Shown here piece after piece: positions 40,198 through 49,080 of a stretch of 64,000 bases of DNA. The stretch spans positions 992,001 to 1,056,000 of the forward strand of contig NZ_CP187232.1 of NCBI RefSeq assembly GCF_049674955.1. Direction: 5' to 3'. Position 1 is the stretch's first letter, and each line of letters starts with the position of its first letter. The position numbers and the translations under genes are program-made. The notes below the pieces were generated by a model. That model was given only the letters and a program-made list of their open reading frames with translations. It was not told the origin of the DNA and did not search any database. The stretch comes from Sphaerisporangium viridialbum. Lineage in GTDB: Bacteria; Actinomycetota; Actinomycetes; Streptosporangiales; Streptosporangiaceae.

Positions 40198-40608
40198 ATG
40201 CAGGTCGATCCAAGAAGCACGCGGTTTTCCGCGGCCATCACGACGCTCATCCTGGCGCTGGTTCTGCTCACGGGCAACGCTTGGCTGCTCCTCGCTCAGG
40301 GTGTGGTCTTCGCCCTGGGGGTCGCCGGAGTCTCACCGTACGGGTCGGTATTCAGACGGTTGGTGCGGCCGAGACTCGGTCCGCCGGCGCAGATGGAGGA
40401 CGCCGCCCCACCCCGCTTCGCGCAGGGTGTGGGCCTGGTCTTCGCGCTCGCCGGCGTGATCGGGTTCACCGCGCAGATCACACCACTCGCGCTCGGCGCG
40501 ACAGCCGCGGCCCTGCTGGCCGCGTTCCTGAACGCTGCCTTCGGCTTCTGCCTGGGCTGCGAAATGTACTTGATCGTCCGCCGTCTAATGCCCGCCGCAA
40601 CCCGATAA
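40198..40608 (+). CDS. DUF4395 membrane protein
   Basis: 136 residues with three to four membrane helices and a conserved NAAFGFCLGCEMYL segment (CxxC-like Cys pair) near the C-terminus. DUF4395 proteins of unknown function often lie next to sulfurtransferases and thioredoxins; the Cys pair suggests thiol chemistry in the membrane. AGGAG precedes ATG 40198. Confidence 0.85.
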   Translation: MQVDPRSTRFSAAITTLILALVLLTGNAWLLLAQGVVFALGVAGVSPYGSVFRRLVRPRLGPPAQMEDAAPPRFAQGVGLVFALAGVIGFTAQITPLALGATAAALLAAFLNAAFGFCLGCEMYLIVRRLMPAATR

Positions 40609-40622
40609 CGGGAGGTTCCCTA

Positions 40623-41462
40623 ATGAGCCGCTCCGCCGTACTGGTGGACGCCGACTGGGTCGAGGCCAACCTCGACTCTCCTGGTGTCGTGCTCGTCGAA
40701 GTCGACGAGGACGCCAGCGCCTATGACAAGGGCCACATCCGTGGTGCCGTGAAGATCGACTGGAAGAAGGATCTGCAGGACCCGGTCCGCCGCGACTTCG
40801 TGGACCGTGAGGGCTTCCAGGCCCTCCTGTCGGCTCGGGGCATCGGCAACGACGACACCGTGGTCCTCTACGGTGGCAACAACAACTGGTTCGCCGCCTA
40901 CGCGTACTGGTACTTCAAGCTCTACGGCCACGAGAACGTCCGTCTCCTCGACGGCGGCCGCAAGAAGTGGGAGCTCGACTCGCGCGAGCTGGTCACCGAG
41001 GCGCCGTCGCGTCCCGAGACGCAGTACGCCGCCAAGGACCAGGACCTCTCGCTCCGTGCCTTCCGCGACGACGTGGTCGCCGCGATCGGCAAGCTCAACC
41101 TCGTGGACGTCCGCTCGCCCGACGAGTTCTCGGGCAAGCTCCTCGCCCCGGCCCACCTGCCTCAGGAGGCGGCGCAGCGGGGTGGCCACATCCCGACCGC
41201 CCGCAACGTCCCGTGGTCCAAGGCCGCGAACGACGACGGCACCTTCCGGTCCGACAAGGAGCTGCAGGAGCTCTACGCCGGCGAGGGCGTCGACTTCGAC
41301 AAGGACACGATCGCCTACTGCCGCATCGGCGAGCGTTCCGCCCACACCTGGTTCGTGCTGCACGAGATCCTCGGCCAGCCGAACGTGAAGAACTACGACG
41401 GCTCGTGGACCGAGTACGGCTCGCTCGTGGGCGTGCCGATCGAGTTGGGGGAGGCCCGCTGA
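40623..41462 (+). CDS. cysA: Thiosulfate sulfurtransferase (rhodanese), CysA/SseA type
   Basis: 279 residues, two rhodanese domains. The catalytic Cys lies in IAYCRIGERSAHTWF (CRIGER loop) near residue 233. It moves sulfane sulfur from thiosulfate to cyanide or thiols. GGGAGG precedes ATG 40623. SseC follows with a 1-bp overlap, as in M. tuberculosis cysA2-sseC2, which supports the symbol (named there despite not being the sulfate ABC gene). Confidence 0.93.
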   Translation: MSRSAVLVDADWVEANLDSPGVVLVEVDEDASAYDKGHIRGAVKIDWKKDLQDPVRRDFVDREGFQALLSARGIGNDDTVVLYGGNNNWFAAYAYWYFKLYGHENVRLLDGGRKKWELDSRELVTEAPSRPETQYAAKDQDLSLRAFRDDVVAAIGKLNLVDVRSPDEFSGKLLAPAHLPQEAAQRGGHIPTARNVPWSKAANDDGTFRSDKELQELYAGEGVDFDKDTIAYCRIGERSAHTWFVLHEILGQPNVKNYDGSWTEYGSLVGVPIELGEAR

Positions 41463-41761
41463 TGACCGTTCAGGGTTGCGCCGCGCCGGAGCAGACCGTC
41501 GCGCTTCCGGCAGGCATCGATCTGTCCACCCAGTCCGTGATCCAGGGTGTCGTCACCGGCACCGGCACGGCATACGCTCGCCTCCTCGACCACTCCGGCG
41601 AGTTCACCGGCGAGGTCGTGGTCTCCGACGAGGGCGTCTTCCGCTTCTTCGCCGCCCCCGGTTCCTGGACCGTCCGCATCATCGCGAGCGGCGGCGTCAC
41701 CAAGGACGTCGCCGTGGAGGCCCGCCTCGGCGAGGTCTCCCAGCTCCAGGTCGCCGTCTGA
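41462..41761 (+). CDS. sseC: SseC-like DUF1416 protein
   Basis: 99 residues, beta-sandwich-like DUF1416 protein with a conserved N-terminal Cys (QGCAAPEQT). It is always found with the rhodanese gene in actinobacteria; the role in sulfur metabolism is unknown. ATG 41462 overlaps the upstream stop. Confidence 0.9.
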   Translation: MTVQGCAAPEQTVALPAGIDLSTQSVIQGVVTGTGTAYARLLDHSGEFTGEVVVSDEGVFRFFAAPGSWTVRIIASGGVTKDVAVEARLGEVSQLQVAV

Positions 41762-41813
41762 CGATCGACAGGTAGCCTCGCCGCCCAGGCGGCGAGACCG
41801 CACATGTGCATCT

Positions 41814-41856
41814 CGAAAGGGCCGGCGTTCCCATCACGGGGACGCCGGCCCTTTCG
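41814..41856 (+). terminator. Terminator of the sulfur operon
   Basis: CGAAAGGGCCGGCG pairs perfectly with CGCCGGCCCTTTCG (14 bp). A smaller hairpin (CTCGCCGCC/GGCGGCGAG, about 41777-41795) precedes it. It separates the sulfur operon from the membrane module. Confidence 0.85.
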
Positions 41857-41948
41857 CGTTCCCGGAGCCGGTGAAGGAATCCCCAAATGGGGATCTCTTC
41901 CCCTGATGCTGCTGCGACGCGTGGTGCGCCGTCGATAGGATGCACCGG

Positions 41949-43328
41949 ATGTCCGAATCCACCCGCACCCCCGCCGCCTGGTCGCTGCCATGGCACACCC
42001 TGAGCCTGGCCGGGCGATGCCTGCTGCCGCTCGTCATGTGGTACTCGGCGGGGCAGTTGCTGCGGTTCGGCCTGCTCGCCGCCGGTACCGACCTCTCGCA
42101 CGGCTCCATGCGCGACCTGCGGCTCGCCCTCACGATGCTGATCTTCATCGTCATGGTCCTGGCGAACATGATCGTCAGCGTGGGGATGTTCTACACGCTT
42201 CGCGGGGCGCTGACGGAGATGCGCGCCAGGCGGGGGGACGGCGAGGAGGACGAGGGCTTCGTCGGCAGCCTCAGCAGGGTCATCGTGCCGTTCGTCGCTC
42301 TCTACCTGAGCTGGGGCTGGAATCTCGACGACGTGCGGGCCTTCATCACCACCGACATCACCCGGCAGAGCGGCGAGAAGGGCTATCTCGGCGCCATCTA
42401 CAACCCCACCACCGGAGAGACTCAGGACACGGGCCTCGGGCTCATCGGGCTGAACTTCAACGTGACGCTGGCGATCATGCTCGCCGCCTTCCTGGGGCGC
42501 TACCTCTTCACGATCTGGCACGAGAGGCGGGGCAGCCGCTCGGCGGCCGTCGCCGTCGCGTTCTGCGAGCTCTCCTTCTTCTACTACGGCCTGCAGGTCG
42601 TCGCCTCGCGTGGTGACTGGGTGGGCAGCCGGGCCGCCGTGTCCTGGTGGAACGACCTCATCGCCGATCTGGCCCTCAACGTCCCCGGCTGGGAGGCGTT
42701 CTGGAGCGCGGTCGGCGCGGTCAAGCCGTACGCGTGGGACGCGCTGGTGCTGCCCGCCGCCTGGCTGACCGTCGCGATCCTGATGTACGGCGCGTACGCC
42801 GAGGACGCCGGCACCGTGATCAAGGGCACGAAGCTGGAGACCACGGCCGCGCAGGCCGGAGAGGCGATCACCGCGCGCACCCACTCGCTCACCCGCCAGA
42901 CGCTGACGCGGTTCTTCGGCCGCTGGGCGCACTGGGTGGCGCTCGCGCACACCCTGCGCCTGGTCGTGCGGGGCGGCGCGCCGCTGTTCGGGATGTTCGC
43001 CCTCTGCTTCGCGGCGATCAAGGTCGGCGAGGGGTACGCGGCTCGCGGCCTCGAGTACCTGGCGGGCAACGACTACCCGTTGCTCTACTGGGACGTCGTC
43101 TTCGTGCCGATCACCTTCGCGGTTGACCTCGGGGTCACCGTGCTCACCACCTGCCTGCTGGCGGCGACCTTCGACGTCGCCGCCTCCGCCGAACGGCGGC
43201 GGGCCTCGGCGGTCAGCGGCCGAACCGCAGAGCCTGCCCCGACTCCTGCTCTCCCGCGTAGGCGTTCGGCCACATCATCAGCTCGACCTGGTCGACCAGT
43301 TCCTTCGGGACCACGCTCAGCAGGGTGA
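41949..43328 (+). CDS. Polytopic membrane protein, module copy 1
   Basis: 459 residues with about eight membrane helices. Paralogue of the gene at 45555: both begin MSES, share (L/F)RFGLL(A/V)AG(T/S)(D/E)LSHGS, SLSRVI-like and CLLAATFDVAA segments, and end in a short polar tail. ATG 41949 is chosen because the sequence GGATGTCCGAATC around the start is the same in both copies. The C-terminal 40 residues are read antisense to the end of the convergent gene (43213-44034). No known family recognised; channel, transporter or scaffold are all open. Confidence 0.75.
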   Translation: MSESTRTPAAWSLPWHTLSLAGRCLLPLVMWYSAGQLLRFGLLAAGTDLSHGSMRDLRLALTMLIFIVMVLANMIVSVGMFYTLRGALTEMRARRGDGEEDEGFVGSLSRVIVPFVALYLSWGWNLDDVRAFITTDITRQSGEKGYLGAIYNPTTGETQDTGLGLIGLNFNVTLAIMLAAFLGRYLFTIWHERRGSRSAAVAVAFCELSFFYYGLQVVASRGDWVGSRAAVSWWNDLIADLALNVPGWEAFWSAVGAVKPYAWDALVLPAAWLTVAILMYGAYAEDAGTVIKGTKLETTAAQAGEAITARTHSLTRQTLTRFFGRWAHWVALAHTLRLVVRGGAPLFGMFALCFAAIKVGEGYAARGLEYLAGNDYPLLYWDVVFVPITFAVDLGVTVLTTCLLAATFDVAASAERRRASAVSGRTAEPAPTPALPRRRSATSSARPGRPVPSGPRSAG

Positions 43329-44034
43329 AGCGCCCGGGCACGCCGGGTGAGAGCGCGTCGGGCGTCTTCCACGGCTCGGCCGTCCACTTGCGGCCCGCCT
43401 TGTCGGCCAGGTAGAAGCCGGGCAGGCTGTACCAGTACTTCGTGCCATCGGCGTTCAGCGGGGTGGTCTGCACGTCGATCTGGAGCACGGTGCGGTCGGG
43501 CATGTCCGGCTGCTGGTCCGGCACGACGGCGATGCCGAGGAACCGCCACTTCGCGTCCGCCAGCGACACCTCCTGGCCGGCCGCCACCTGCTGGACCTGC
43601 GCTTGAGGGACGCTCTTCTCGAACCGGCTCAGCGCGTCGTACCCCCGTACGGCGAGGAACGCGGCGGTCAGCCCGACGGCTCCGGCGAGCTGCAGCGCGA
43701 TCTTCGCCCCCTTCGGCATCGGGCGCCTGCGCCGCCGCGAGGGCTGCGCCGGCGCGGAGGCCTGGACGGGCGGCATGGGGGACGAGACGGGCGGCGGTCC
43801 CGCATAAGGCGGCGCGGCCGGGGCTGCCGGCGGAGGCGGCCACGGCTGGCGGCGGGGGGCCGGCCCGTCCTGGATCACGGGGATCGGCACCGTGGAGCTG
43901 CCTCTGGGCTCCGGCTCAGGAGGCGGCCAGACCCTGGCGTCGGGGCGGGGCAGGCGCTTGGACGGGGTGAACCAGGACGGCTCGGCGGCGGGAGGGCTCC
44001 AGACGCCGGTGTCGTCGGGATTCTGGTCGCGCAT
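43213..44034 (-). CDS. Module gene C, copy 1: single-pass membrane protein
   Basis: 273 residues. Long Pro-rich cytosolic N-terminus (about 130 residues, ending RRRRRRPMPKGAK), one helix (ALQLAGAVGLTAAFLAV) and an extracytoplasmic beta-rich domain (VSLADAKWRFLGIAVV... VLQIDVQTTPLNADGT) of the type seen in DUF4352-like proteins. Starts at the ATG that shares one base with the upstream stop (TGATG). Shorter paralogue at 46874-47491. Confidence 0.7.
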   Translation of the reverse strand: MRDQNPDDTGVWSPPAAEPSWFTPSKRLPRPDARVWPPPEPEPRGSSTVPIPVIQDGPAPRRQPWPPPPAAPAAPPYAGPPPVSSPMPPVQASAPAQPSRRRRRPMPKGAKIALQLAGAVGLTAAFLAVRGYDALSRFEKSVPQAQVQQVAAGQEVSLADAKWRFLGIAVVPDQQPDMPDRTVLQIDVQTTPLNADGTKYWYSLPGFYLADKAGRKWTAEPWKTPDALSPGVPGRFTLLSVVPKELVDQVELMMWPNAYAGEQESGQALRFGR

Positions 44035-44693
44035 CAGCCGCTCACCTCGTAGACGTCCTTCGCGGCATCGATCATCTGGCTGGCCTTCGCCTGGTCTAGC
44101 CCGAGATCCATGGCGGTTTCCGGCATGAAGTCGGTGCCGAACAGCGTCGCGGGCTCGGCCACGACCACCCGGGCCCCCGCCACCTTGTCCGCGGGGATGT
44201 CGAAGAAGTAGAAGCCGGAGCGCCACCACCCCGGCTGGATGTCCTTGTCCCCGAGCGTCGCGCTGAGATCCACCCGGTCCGTGGGCTCGAAGCTCAGGCC
44301 GTCGGCGGTGACCAGGTGCGCGGTGAGCCGGAGCGGCCGCCGGGGTGCGGTGAGCCCCACCTTCGCGATCAGGAAGACCTCGTCGGGCGTGGCGTTCTCG
44401 GTCCCGTACTTCTTCTTGACCCGTACGGACCGCGCGAACTCGACGCGCTCCAGGCGGGCGGAGAAGTGCGAGGTGCGCAGCTCCTGGTGCATGCCGCCCG
44501 ACACGGTCAGCGGCTCCCTCCTCTGGTCGGTCGTCAGCACGCGCGTCTGGACGTAGACCGCGGCGCACACCAGCGCTAGCCCGACGACCGCGCTCACCGT
44601 CCTGCGCCACAGCGGAACGCGGCGGCGCGGCGGCTCAGGACGGGCGGGCGCCGCGGGAGGCGCGTCCGGTACGAGGCTGCGGGAGGTGACCAT
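44034..44693 (-). CDS. Module gene B, copy 1: single-pass membrane protein
   Basis: 219 residues: about 40 cytosolic residues, one helix (TVSAVVGLALVCAAVYVQT) and an extracytoplasmic domain with SHFSARLERVEFARSVRV and VFLIAKVGLTAPRR. Paralogue at 47496-48203 (FSARLDKVVAASSLRL, VFVVATVGATSPDE). TGATG coupling on both sides. No known family. Confidence 0.7.
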   Translation of the reverse strand: MVTSRSLVPDAPPAAPARPEPPRRRVPLWRRTVSAVVGLALVCAAVYVQTRVLTTDQRREPLTVSGGMHQELRTSHFSARLERVEFARSVRVKKKYGTENATPDEVFLIAKVGLTAPRRPLRLTAHLVTADGLSFEPTDRVDLSATLGDKDIQPGWWRSGFYFFDIPADKVAGARVVVAEPATLFGTDFMPETAMDLGLDQAKASQMIDAAKDVYEVSG

Positions 44694-45370
44694 CACACCT
44701 CCTCCACACGGACCGGCAGGTCGACCTGGGCGAGGACCGTGGGCGCGAAACGGAAGGCCTTGCCCTTCTTGCGGTCCTCCGCTGTCAGCGGCACCTTCTT
44801 CTGCGTCAGCTGCCAGTAGTGGGACCTGTGGAAGAAGTCCTCGTGCCACTCGTAGATGCCCGCGTCGATCTGGACGTTCTTGGGGGCCGGCTCGCCCGGT
44901 TGCAGCTCGAATGCCATGACCACCGTCGCGGGCACCTCGGGATGCAGCTGACGATACGTGCGGCCTCCGGAGATCGTCACGATGTTGGGGCCGGTCGACG
45001 TGGCCGACCCGGGCAGGATGACCTTGCCGTCGGCCCTGATCGTGACAAGCGCCTCGTCCATCCTCTGGGCGAGGAGCGTCTGTCCGGACTTGTTGGTCAC
45101 CTTCATGGTGATCTGCAGGTAGCGCTTGTCGGAGATGCCGAGGCCGTCCTTGCCGCCGGGGCGGACGACGGCGTCCTCGAACAGCGTGGTCATCTGGACC
45201 TGGTCGACCTCCGCGCCCTTGCCGAGCTGCTCGGGCTTCTCCTCGGGGGCGTCCTTGAGGCCGCCGAAGGCCGCGCTCACACCCACGGTCGCGGCCGCCA
45301 GAACGGCCAGGACCGGTAGGAGAACCGGTCGCCGTCGTCGTGAACCGCCGCCAGTAGGGGTGGACGTCAT
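44693..45370 (-). CDS. Module gene A, copy 1: single-pass membrane protein
   Basis: 225 residues: MTSTPTGGGSRRRRPVLLPV, one helix (VLAVLAAATVGVSAAFGGL), then an extracytoplasmic domain (GAEVDQVQMTTLFEDAVV...). The paralogue at 48200-48874 has the same plan (GSRRRRPVLVPAAVLLAAA, GQEIDQDVFRTKIEDAFV). First gene of a three-gene minus operon. The DNA around the start (GACGTCATGCCACA... CTCGTTCGTCCC) is conserved between the copies. Confidence 0.7.
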   Translation of the reverse strand: MTSTPTGGGSRRRRPVLLPVLAVLAAATVGVSAAFGGLKDAPEEKPEQLGKGAEVDQVQMTTLFEDAVVRPGGKDGLGISDKRYLQITMKVTNKSGQTLLAQRMDEALVTIRADGKVILPGSATSTGPNIVTISGGRTYRQLHPEVPATVVMAFELQPGEPAPKNVQIDAGIYEWHEDFFHRSHYWQLTQKKVPLTAEDRKKGKAFRFAPTVLAQVDLPVRVEEV

Positions 45371-45554
45371 GCCACAGGATGGTAGTCGTTGCTTGTTCCC
45401 CTTCCGCCTCGTTCGTCCCAGGAATGAGCGCTACAAGTCCGCAACTATGCAGGAACCCGGCACGGCTTCGAGGAAACCCGGGTGTGGCGAAACCTGACCG
45501 CGGGTTGTGGAGATGCCCTGCGGACCCCGAGACGTGATCGATAACATGCCCAGG

Positions 45555-46910
45555 ATGTCCGAATCGCTGGCCTTGGGGGCTGGGTCACCGCAGGCGTCCT
45601 CCGCCGTCAGATGGTGGAGGCGCTCGCCGTACGGGCTCCCGCTCTACACCCTGGCCATCTGGGGACGCCGCCTGGTCCCGCTCGTGTTGTGGTTCACCCT
45701 CGGCGAGCTGGGGCGCTTCGGGCTCCTCGTGGCAGGGTCCGAGCTGTCGCACGGCTCCTTCCGGCAGTGGCGCCTGGCGGGCGTCATGCTGGACTTCATC
45801 GTCATGGTGATGCTCGGCATGATCGTCACCGTGGGCATGCTGCACTCCCTGCGCGGCATGCTGACCGAGACGCGTGCCCGGCGCGCCGAAGGGGGCGAGG
45901 ACGAGCCGCTGCTCACCGGGCTCGGCCGGGCGATCATCGTCTTCGTGGCCATCTACCTGGCGTGGGGCTGGCAGACCGCCGACGCGCGCGAGTTCGCGGA
46001 CGCGGACATGGAGCGCTACGCGGACCAGTACGACACCTACACGGCCGCGCTGGTGAACAGAGCCCTGGGCACGGGACAGGGGACGCCGGCCGAGCCCGTC
46101 CGCCCGGACGCCGGTACCAACCTCCTGCTCGACCTGAAGGTGGCGATCGTCTTCACGGCGCTCGCCATGGTCGCCCGTTACGTGCTGTCGGCGCTCCACG
46201 AGCGCAGGGGCGGGGCGAAGCTGGCCTTCGGCGTGGCCTTCTGCGAGCTGGCGTACACCTTCTACGGCGCCGTCCTGGTGTTCACCTTCGCCGAGGACCG
46301 CTCGGCGTGGCTCGGGCGACGGGTCGCCACCGCGTGGTGGAACGACCACTGGGCCGCGCTGGAGGAGGCCGTGCCGGGCTGGCGCACCGCGATGGAGTGG
46401 CTAGCCGGCATGCGTCCCCACATCGTCGAGGGACTGGTGGTGCCGCTCACCTGGCTGACCCTGGCGATCCTGGTCTACGGGGCGTACTCCGAGGACGGCC
46501 GCGCCCTGATCAGGGGCACCTCGCTGGAACAGGCGGCCGGCGCGGTCGAGCGGCGGACCCACCGGCTGACCCGGCGCGGCACGCACGTGCTGTTCGTGCG
46601 GGCGGGGCTCGACAGATGGCCTCCGGTGCTCAACGCCCTGCGGCTCACCCTCAGGGGCGGCGCTCCGCTCTTCACGGTGATGTGCCTGTGCTACATGCTG
46701 CTCCACGTGGGCGCGGACTACGCCGAGCGAGGGGTGTACTACCTGATCGGCGCCGCGCACCGCCAGCTCGAATGGGAGGTCTACCAGATCCCCGTCCACT
46801 TCGGCAGGGACCTGATCTTCACCACGTTGACGCTCTGCCTGCTCGCCGCCACCTTCGACGTCGCGGCGACGCGTCAGCGGGCGAAGCGCAGCGTCTCGCG
46901 GGGCGAGTAG
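45555..46910 (+). CDS. Polytopic membrane protein, module copy 2
   Basis: 451 residues, paralogue of 41949-43328 by tandem duplication, with the same helix pattern and LSHGSFRQWRLAGVM... LAWGWQTADAREF. It starts at ATG 45555 by comparison with copy 1. Divergent from module genes A/B/C copy 1 and convergent with copy 2 of those genes (37-bp overlap at 46874-46910). Function unknown. Confidence 0.75.
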   Translation: MSESLALGAGSPQASSAVRWWRRSPYGLPLYTLAIWGRRLVPLVLWFTLGELGRFGLLVAGSELSHGSFRQWRLAGVMLDFIVMVMLGMIVTVGMLHSLRGMLTETRARRAEGGEDEPLLTGLGRAIIVFVAIYLAWGWQTADAREFADADMERYADQYDTYTAALVNRALGTGQGTPAEPVRPDAGTNLLLDLKVAIVFTALAMVARYVLSALHERRGGAKLAFGVAFCELAYTFYGAVLVFTFAEDRSAWLGRRVATAWWNDHWAALEEAVPGWRTAMEWLAGMRPHIVEGLVVPLTWLTLAILVYGAYSEDGRALIRGTSLEQAAGAVERRTHRLTRRGTHVLFVRAGLDRWPPVLNALRLTLRGGAPLFTVMCLCYMLLHVGADYAERGVYYLIGAAHRQLEWEVYQIPVHFGRDLIFTTLTLCLLAATFDVAATRQRAKRSVSRGE

Positions 46911-47491
46911 CTCAGCACCAGTTCCGCGGTGTCCCGCAGTGCGCTGGGCACGGCCGTGACCACCGTGAACCGCGACGTCCTGCCCACCTTCAGGTCCGAG
47001 GAGGTCGGCGTCCCGGCCGGCACGGCCTCCCATTCGCCGCCGGTCCTGCCGCGCGTACGGAAGTCCGGGGTGCGGTAGCCGGCGATCTCCCCGGCCGAGA
47101 CCGGGGTGACCTGGACGGTCGCGACCAGCGCGGCGGCGGCGGGGTCGTTCGATCGCGGGCCGGGCGCCAGGCTGACCTGCCAGCGCATGCCGTGGAGGAC
47201 GACGCTCTGCCCGCGCGGGACGTCCTTGACCACCTCGGCGGGATACCGTTCCGCGACCCATGCCGAACGGTCCCACCACTGCACGCCGACCGTGACCGCG
47301 ACCAGCGCGACGGCCGCCAGGGTGAGAAGGACGCCGCGCACCGCACGCGGAAGCCTTCGCCGCTTCGGCTCCCGGGGGGAAGGCGCCGGCGGGACGGCGG
47401 GCAAGGAGCCGGTGGAGGCACCGTCGCGCGCCACCGGCTTGAAGGCGTCCCACGTGGAGTCCTCAGGCCCCGGGGCGTACGTATCGCTCAT
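46874..47491 (-). CDS. Module gene C, copy 2: single-pass membrane protein
   Basis: 205 residues: cytosolic N-terminus of about 75 residues, one helix (GVLLTLAAVALVAVTVGVQ) and an extracytoplasmic domain (QSVVLHGMRWQVSLAPGP, VATVQVTPVSAGEI) matching copy 1. It ends in SPRETLRFAR (copy 1: SGQALRFGR). It begins 4 bp after the gene B stop. Confidence 0.7.
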   Translation of the reverse strand: MSDTYAPGPEDSTWDAFKPVARDGASTGSLPAVPPAPSPREPKRRRLPRAVRGVLLTLAAVALVAVTVGVQWWDRSAWVAERYPAEVVKDVPRGQSVVLHGMRWQVSLAPGPRSNDPAAAALVATVQVTPVSAGEIAGYRTPDFRTRGRTGGEWEAVPAGTPTSSDLKVGRTSRFTVVTAVPSALRDTAELVLSYSPRETLRFAR

Positions 47492-47495
47492 GTGC

Positions 47496-48203
47496 TCACT
47501 CCTCGGCCACCAGCTGCCACGAGGGCTTCACGTCGTCGAGCAGGTGCCTGGCCGCCGTGTCGTCGGCCGAGAGGGCCAGTGCGGCCTCGGGGAGGAGCTG
47601 GTTGTAGCGGTTGGGATAGATCTGGTCGTAGATGCCGTTCGAGGAGGGTGCGGAGACGACGATCGAGGCTCCGGGAACCGCCTCCCGAGGGACCTCGAAC
47701 ACGAACACCACGTCGACCCACCAGCCGTGCTGCACCGGGCGCCGGGAGAGCGTGAAGGCCGGGTCGACGCGGTCGGTGGCCGCGTACTCGATGCCGTCGG
47801 CCGTCCTGAGCCACGCGTTCTCCAGCCGTGTCGGCTCATCAGGGGAGGTCGCGCCGACCGTGGCGACGACGAAGACGTCGGGGGTGCCGACGCGCGCGGA
47901 CTTCTTCACCTCCACATGGCCGCCGTCCGGGTCGGTGCTGGTCGTGAGCAGCCTCAGGGACGAGGCGGCCACGACCTTGTCGAGCCTGGCGCTGAACCTT
48001 CCCGTCGAGGCCACCGCGCCCGCCGCCGCCTGGGAGGTCAGCGGGGCGTCCAGATCGTCCTTGTTCATCACGAACGTGTGGGCGTACACGGCCGCGGCGC
48101 CGACGGCGAGCGCGACGACCCCGTTGCCCAGGTACCGCAGGAGCCGCCGCCCGCCGGTCGGCGGGGCCGTGGGCGGCGCGGCCGTGGGGGGCGCGGCCGT
48201 CAC
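47496..48203 (-). CDS. Module gene B, copy 2: single-pass membrane protein
   Basis: 235 residues, GTG start overlapping the gene A stop (GTGA). Pro/Ala-rich start, one helix (GNGVVALAVGAAAVYAHTF) and an extracytoplasmic domain like copy 1. The C-terminal part LSADDTAARHLLDDVKPSWQ parallels the end of copy 1 (LDQAKASQMIDAAKDVYEV). Confidence 0.7.
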   Translation of the reverse strand: MTAAPPTAAPPTAPPTGGRRLLRYLGNGVVALAVGAAAVYAHTFVMNKDDLDAPLTSQAAAGAVASTGRFSARLDKVVAASSLRLLTTSTDPDGGHVEVKKSARVGTPDVFVVATVGATSPDEPTRLENAWLRTADGIEYAATDRVDPAFTLSRRPVQHGWWVDVVFVFEVPREAVPGASIVVSAPSSNGIYDQIYPNRYNQLLPEAALALSADDTAARHLLDDVKPSWQLVAEE

Positions 48204-48874
48204 GCCGCCCTCCGTACGGGGATGGTGACCCGCGCGGCGACCAGGGGCCTGTCGTCGTCGCCCCTCACCAGTTCGGCGATGTGGCGCCCGGTCAGGTGAT
48301 CCTCGTGGTTCTCGTACCTGCCGACGTCGATGTCGAGGATGTCCGGATACCCGCCGGCGCCGGGCTCGGTCTCGGACGAGCCGCGCTTGCGGAGCCGGAT
48401 GATCACCGACGAGGTCCGTTTCGGCGGCAGGAGCCTGCTGGGGGCGCCGTCGCCTGGCACGGTCGTGTCGTACAGCCAGGTGTCCCCGGTGCCGGGCATG
48501 CTCCCGGGGACCATCAGCTTCTCGCCGTCGCGCGACACCACCCGCAGCAGGGAGTTCTCCAGGTACGCCAGAGGCACGCTCACCTCCGCGTCGTTGTAGA
48601 TCCTCAGGCTCAGGTCCAGGACGGTGTGCCTCGGCGCGGAGGGATCATCGCCGTCGAAGGTCACCTGGTGCACGAACGCGTCCTCGATCTTCGTACGGAA
48701 CACGTCCTGGTCGATCTCCTGGCCCGCCCGCCGCTGTGGAGGCTTCTCGGGAGGGGCCTCCCGCAGGCCGCCGAGCGCGGCGACGGCGCCGATGCTCGCC
48801 GCGGCCAGCAGGACGGCGGCCGGCACGAGGACCGGTCGCCGGCGACGGCTGCCGCGGGGGACGGAGGACGTCAT
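48200..48874 (-). CDS. Module gene A, copy 2: single-pass membrane protein
   Basis: 224 residues from ATG 48874, which matches copy 1 both in protein start (MTSSVPRGSRRRRPVL) and in the DNA just upstream. Extracytoplasmic domain after one helix. Divergent from the coupling-protein-like gene at 49081 with about 200 bp between starts, so the two transcription units may be co-controlled. Confidence 0.7.
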   Translation of the reverse strand: MTSSVPRGSRRRRPVLVPAAVLLAAASIGAVAALGGLREAPPEKPPQRRAGQEIDQDVFRTKIEDAFVHQVTFDGDDPSAPRHTVLDLSLRIYNDAEVSVPLAYLENSLLRVVSRDGEKLMVPGSMPGTGDTWLYDTTVPGDGAPSRLLPPKRTSSVIIRLRKRGSSETEPGAGGYPDILDIDVGRYENHEDHLTGRHIAELVRGDDDRPLVAARVTIPVRRAA

Positions 48875-49080
48875 GCCACACGATCGTAATCGTGAACGGT
48901 TGCCCATCTGACTCGTTCGTCCCGTCAGCCGGGCGGGATGCCAGGAATCTGGTCCGAATGGCGAGAACCCTGCCCCAATAGGGGGTCCAACTCATACGCT
49001 GTCACAGTCGGAGAGCTAGTTCACGGGCATGGGGCCGGCAAGCTCCCCAGCAAGCGCGACCATTGACAGGTGGAGGTCCG

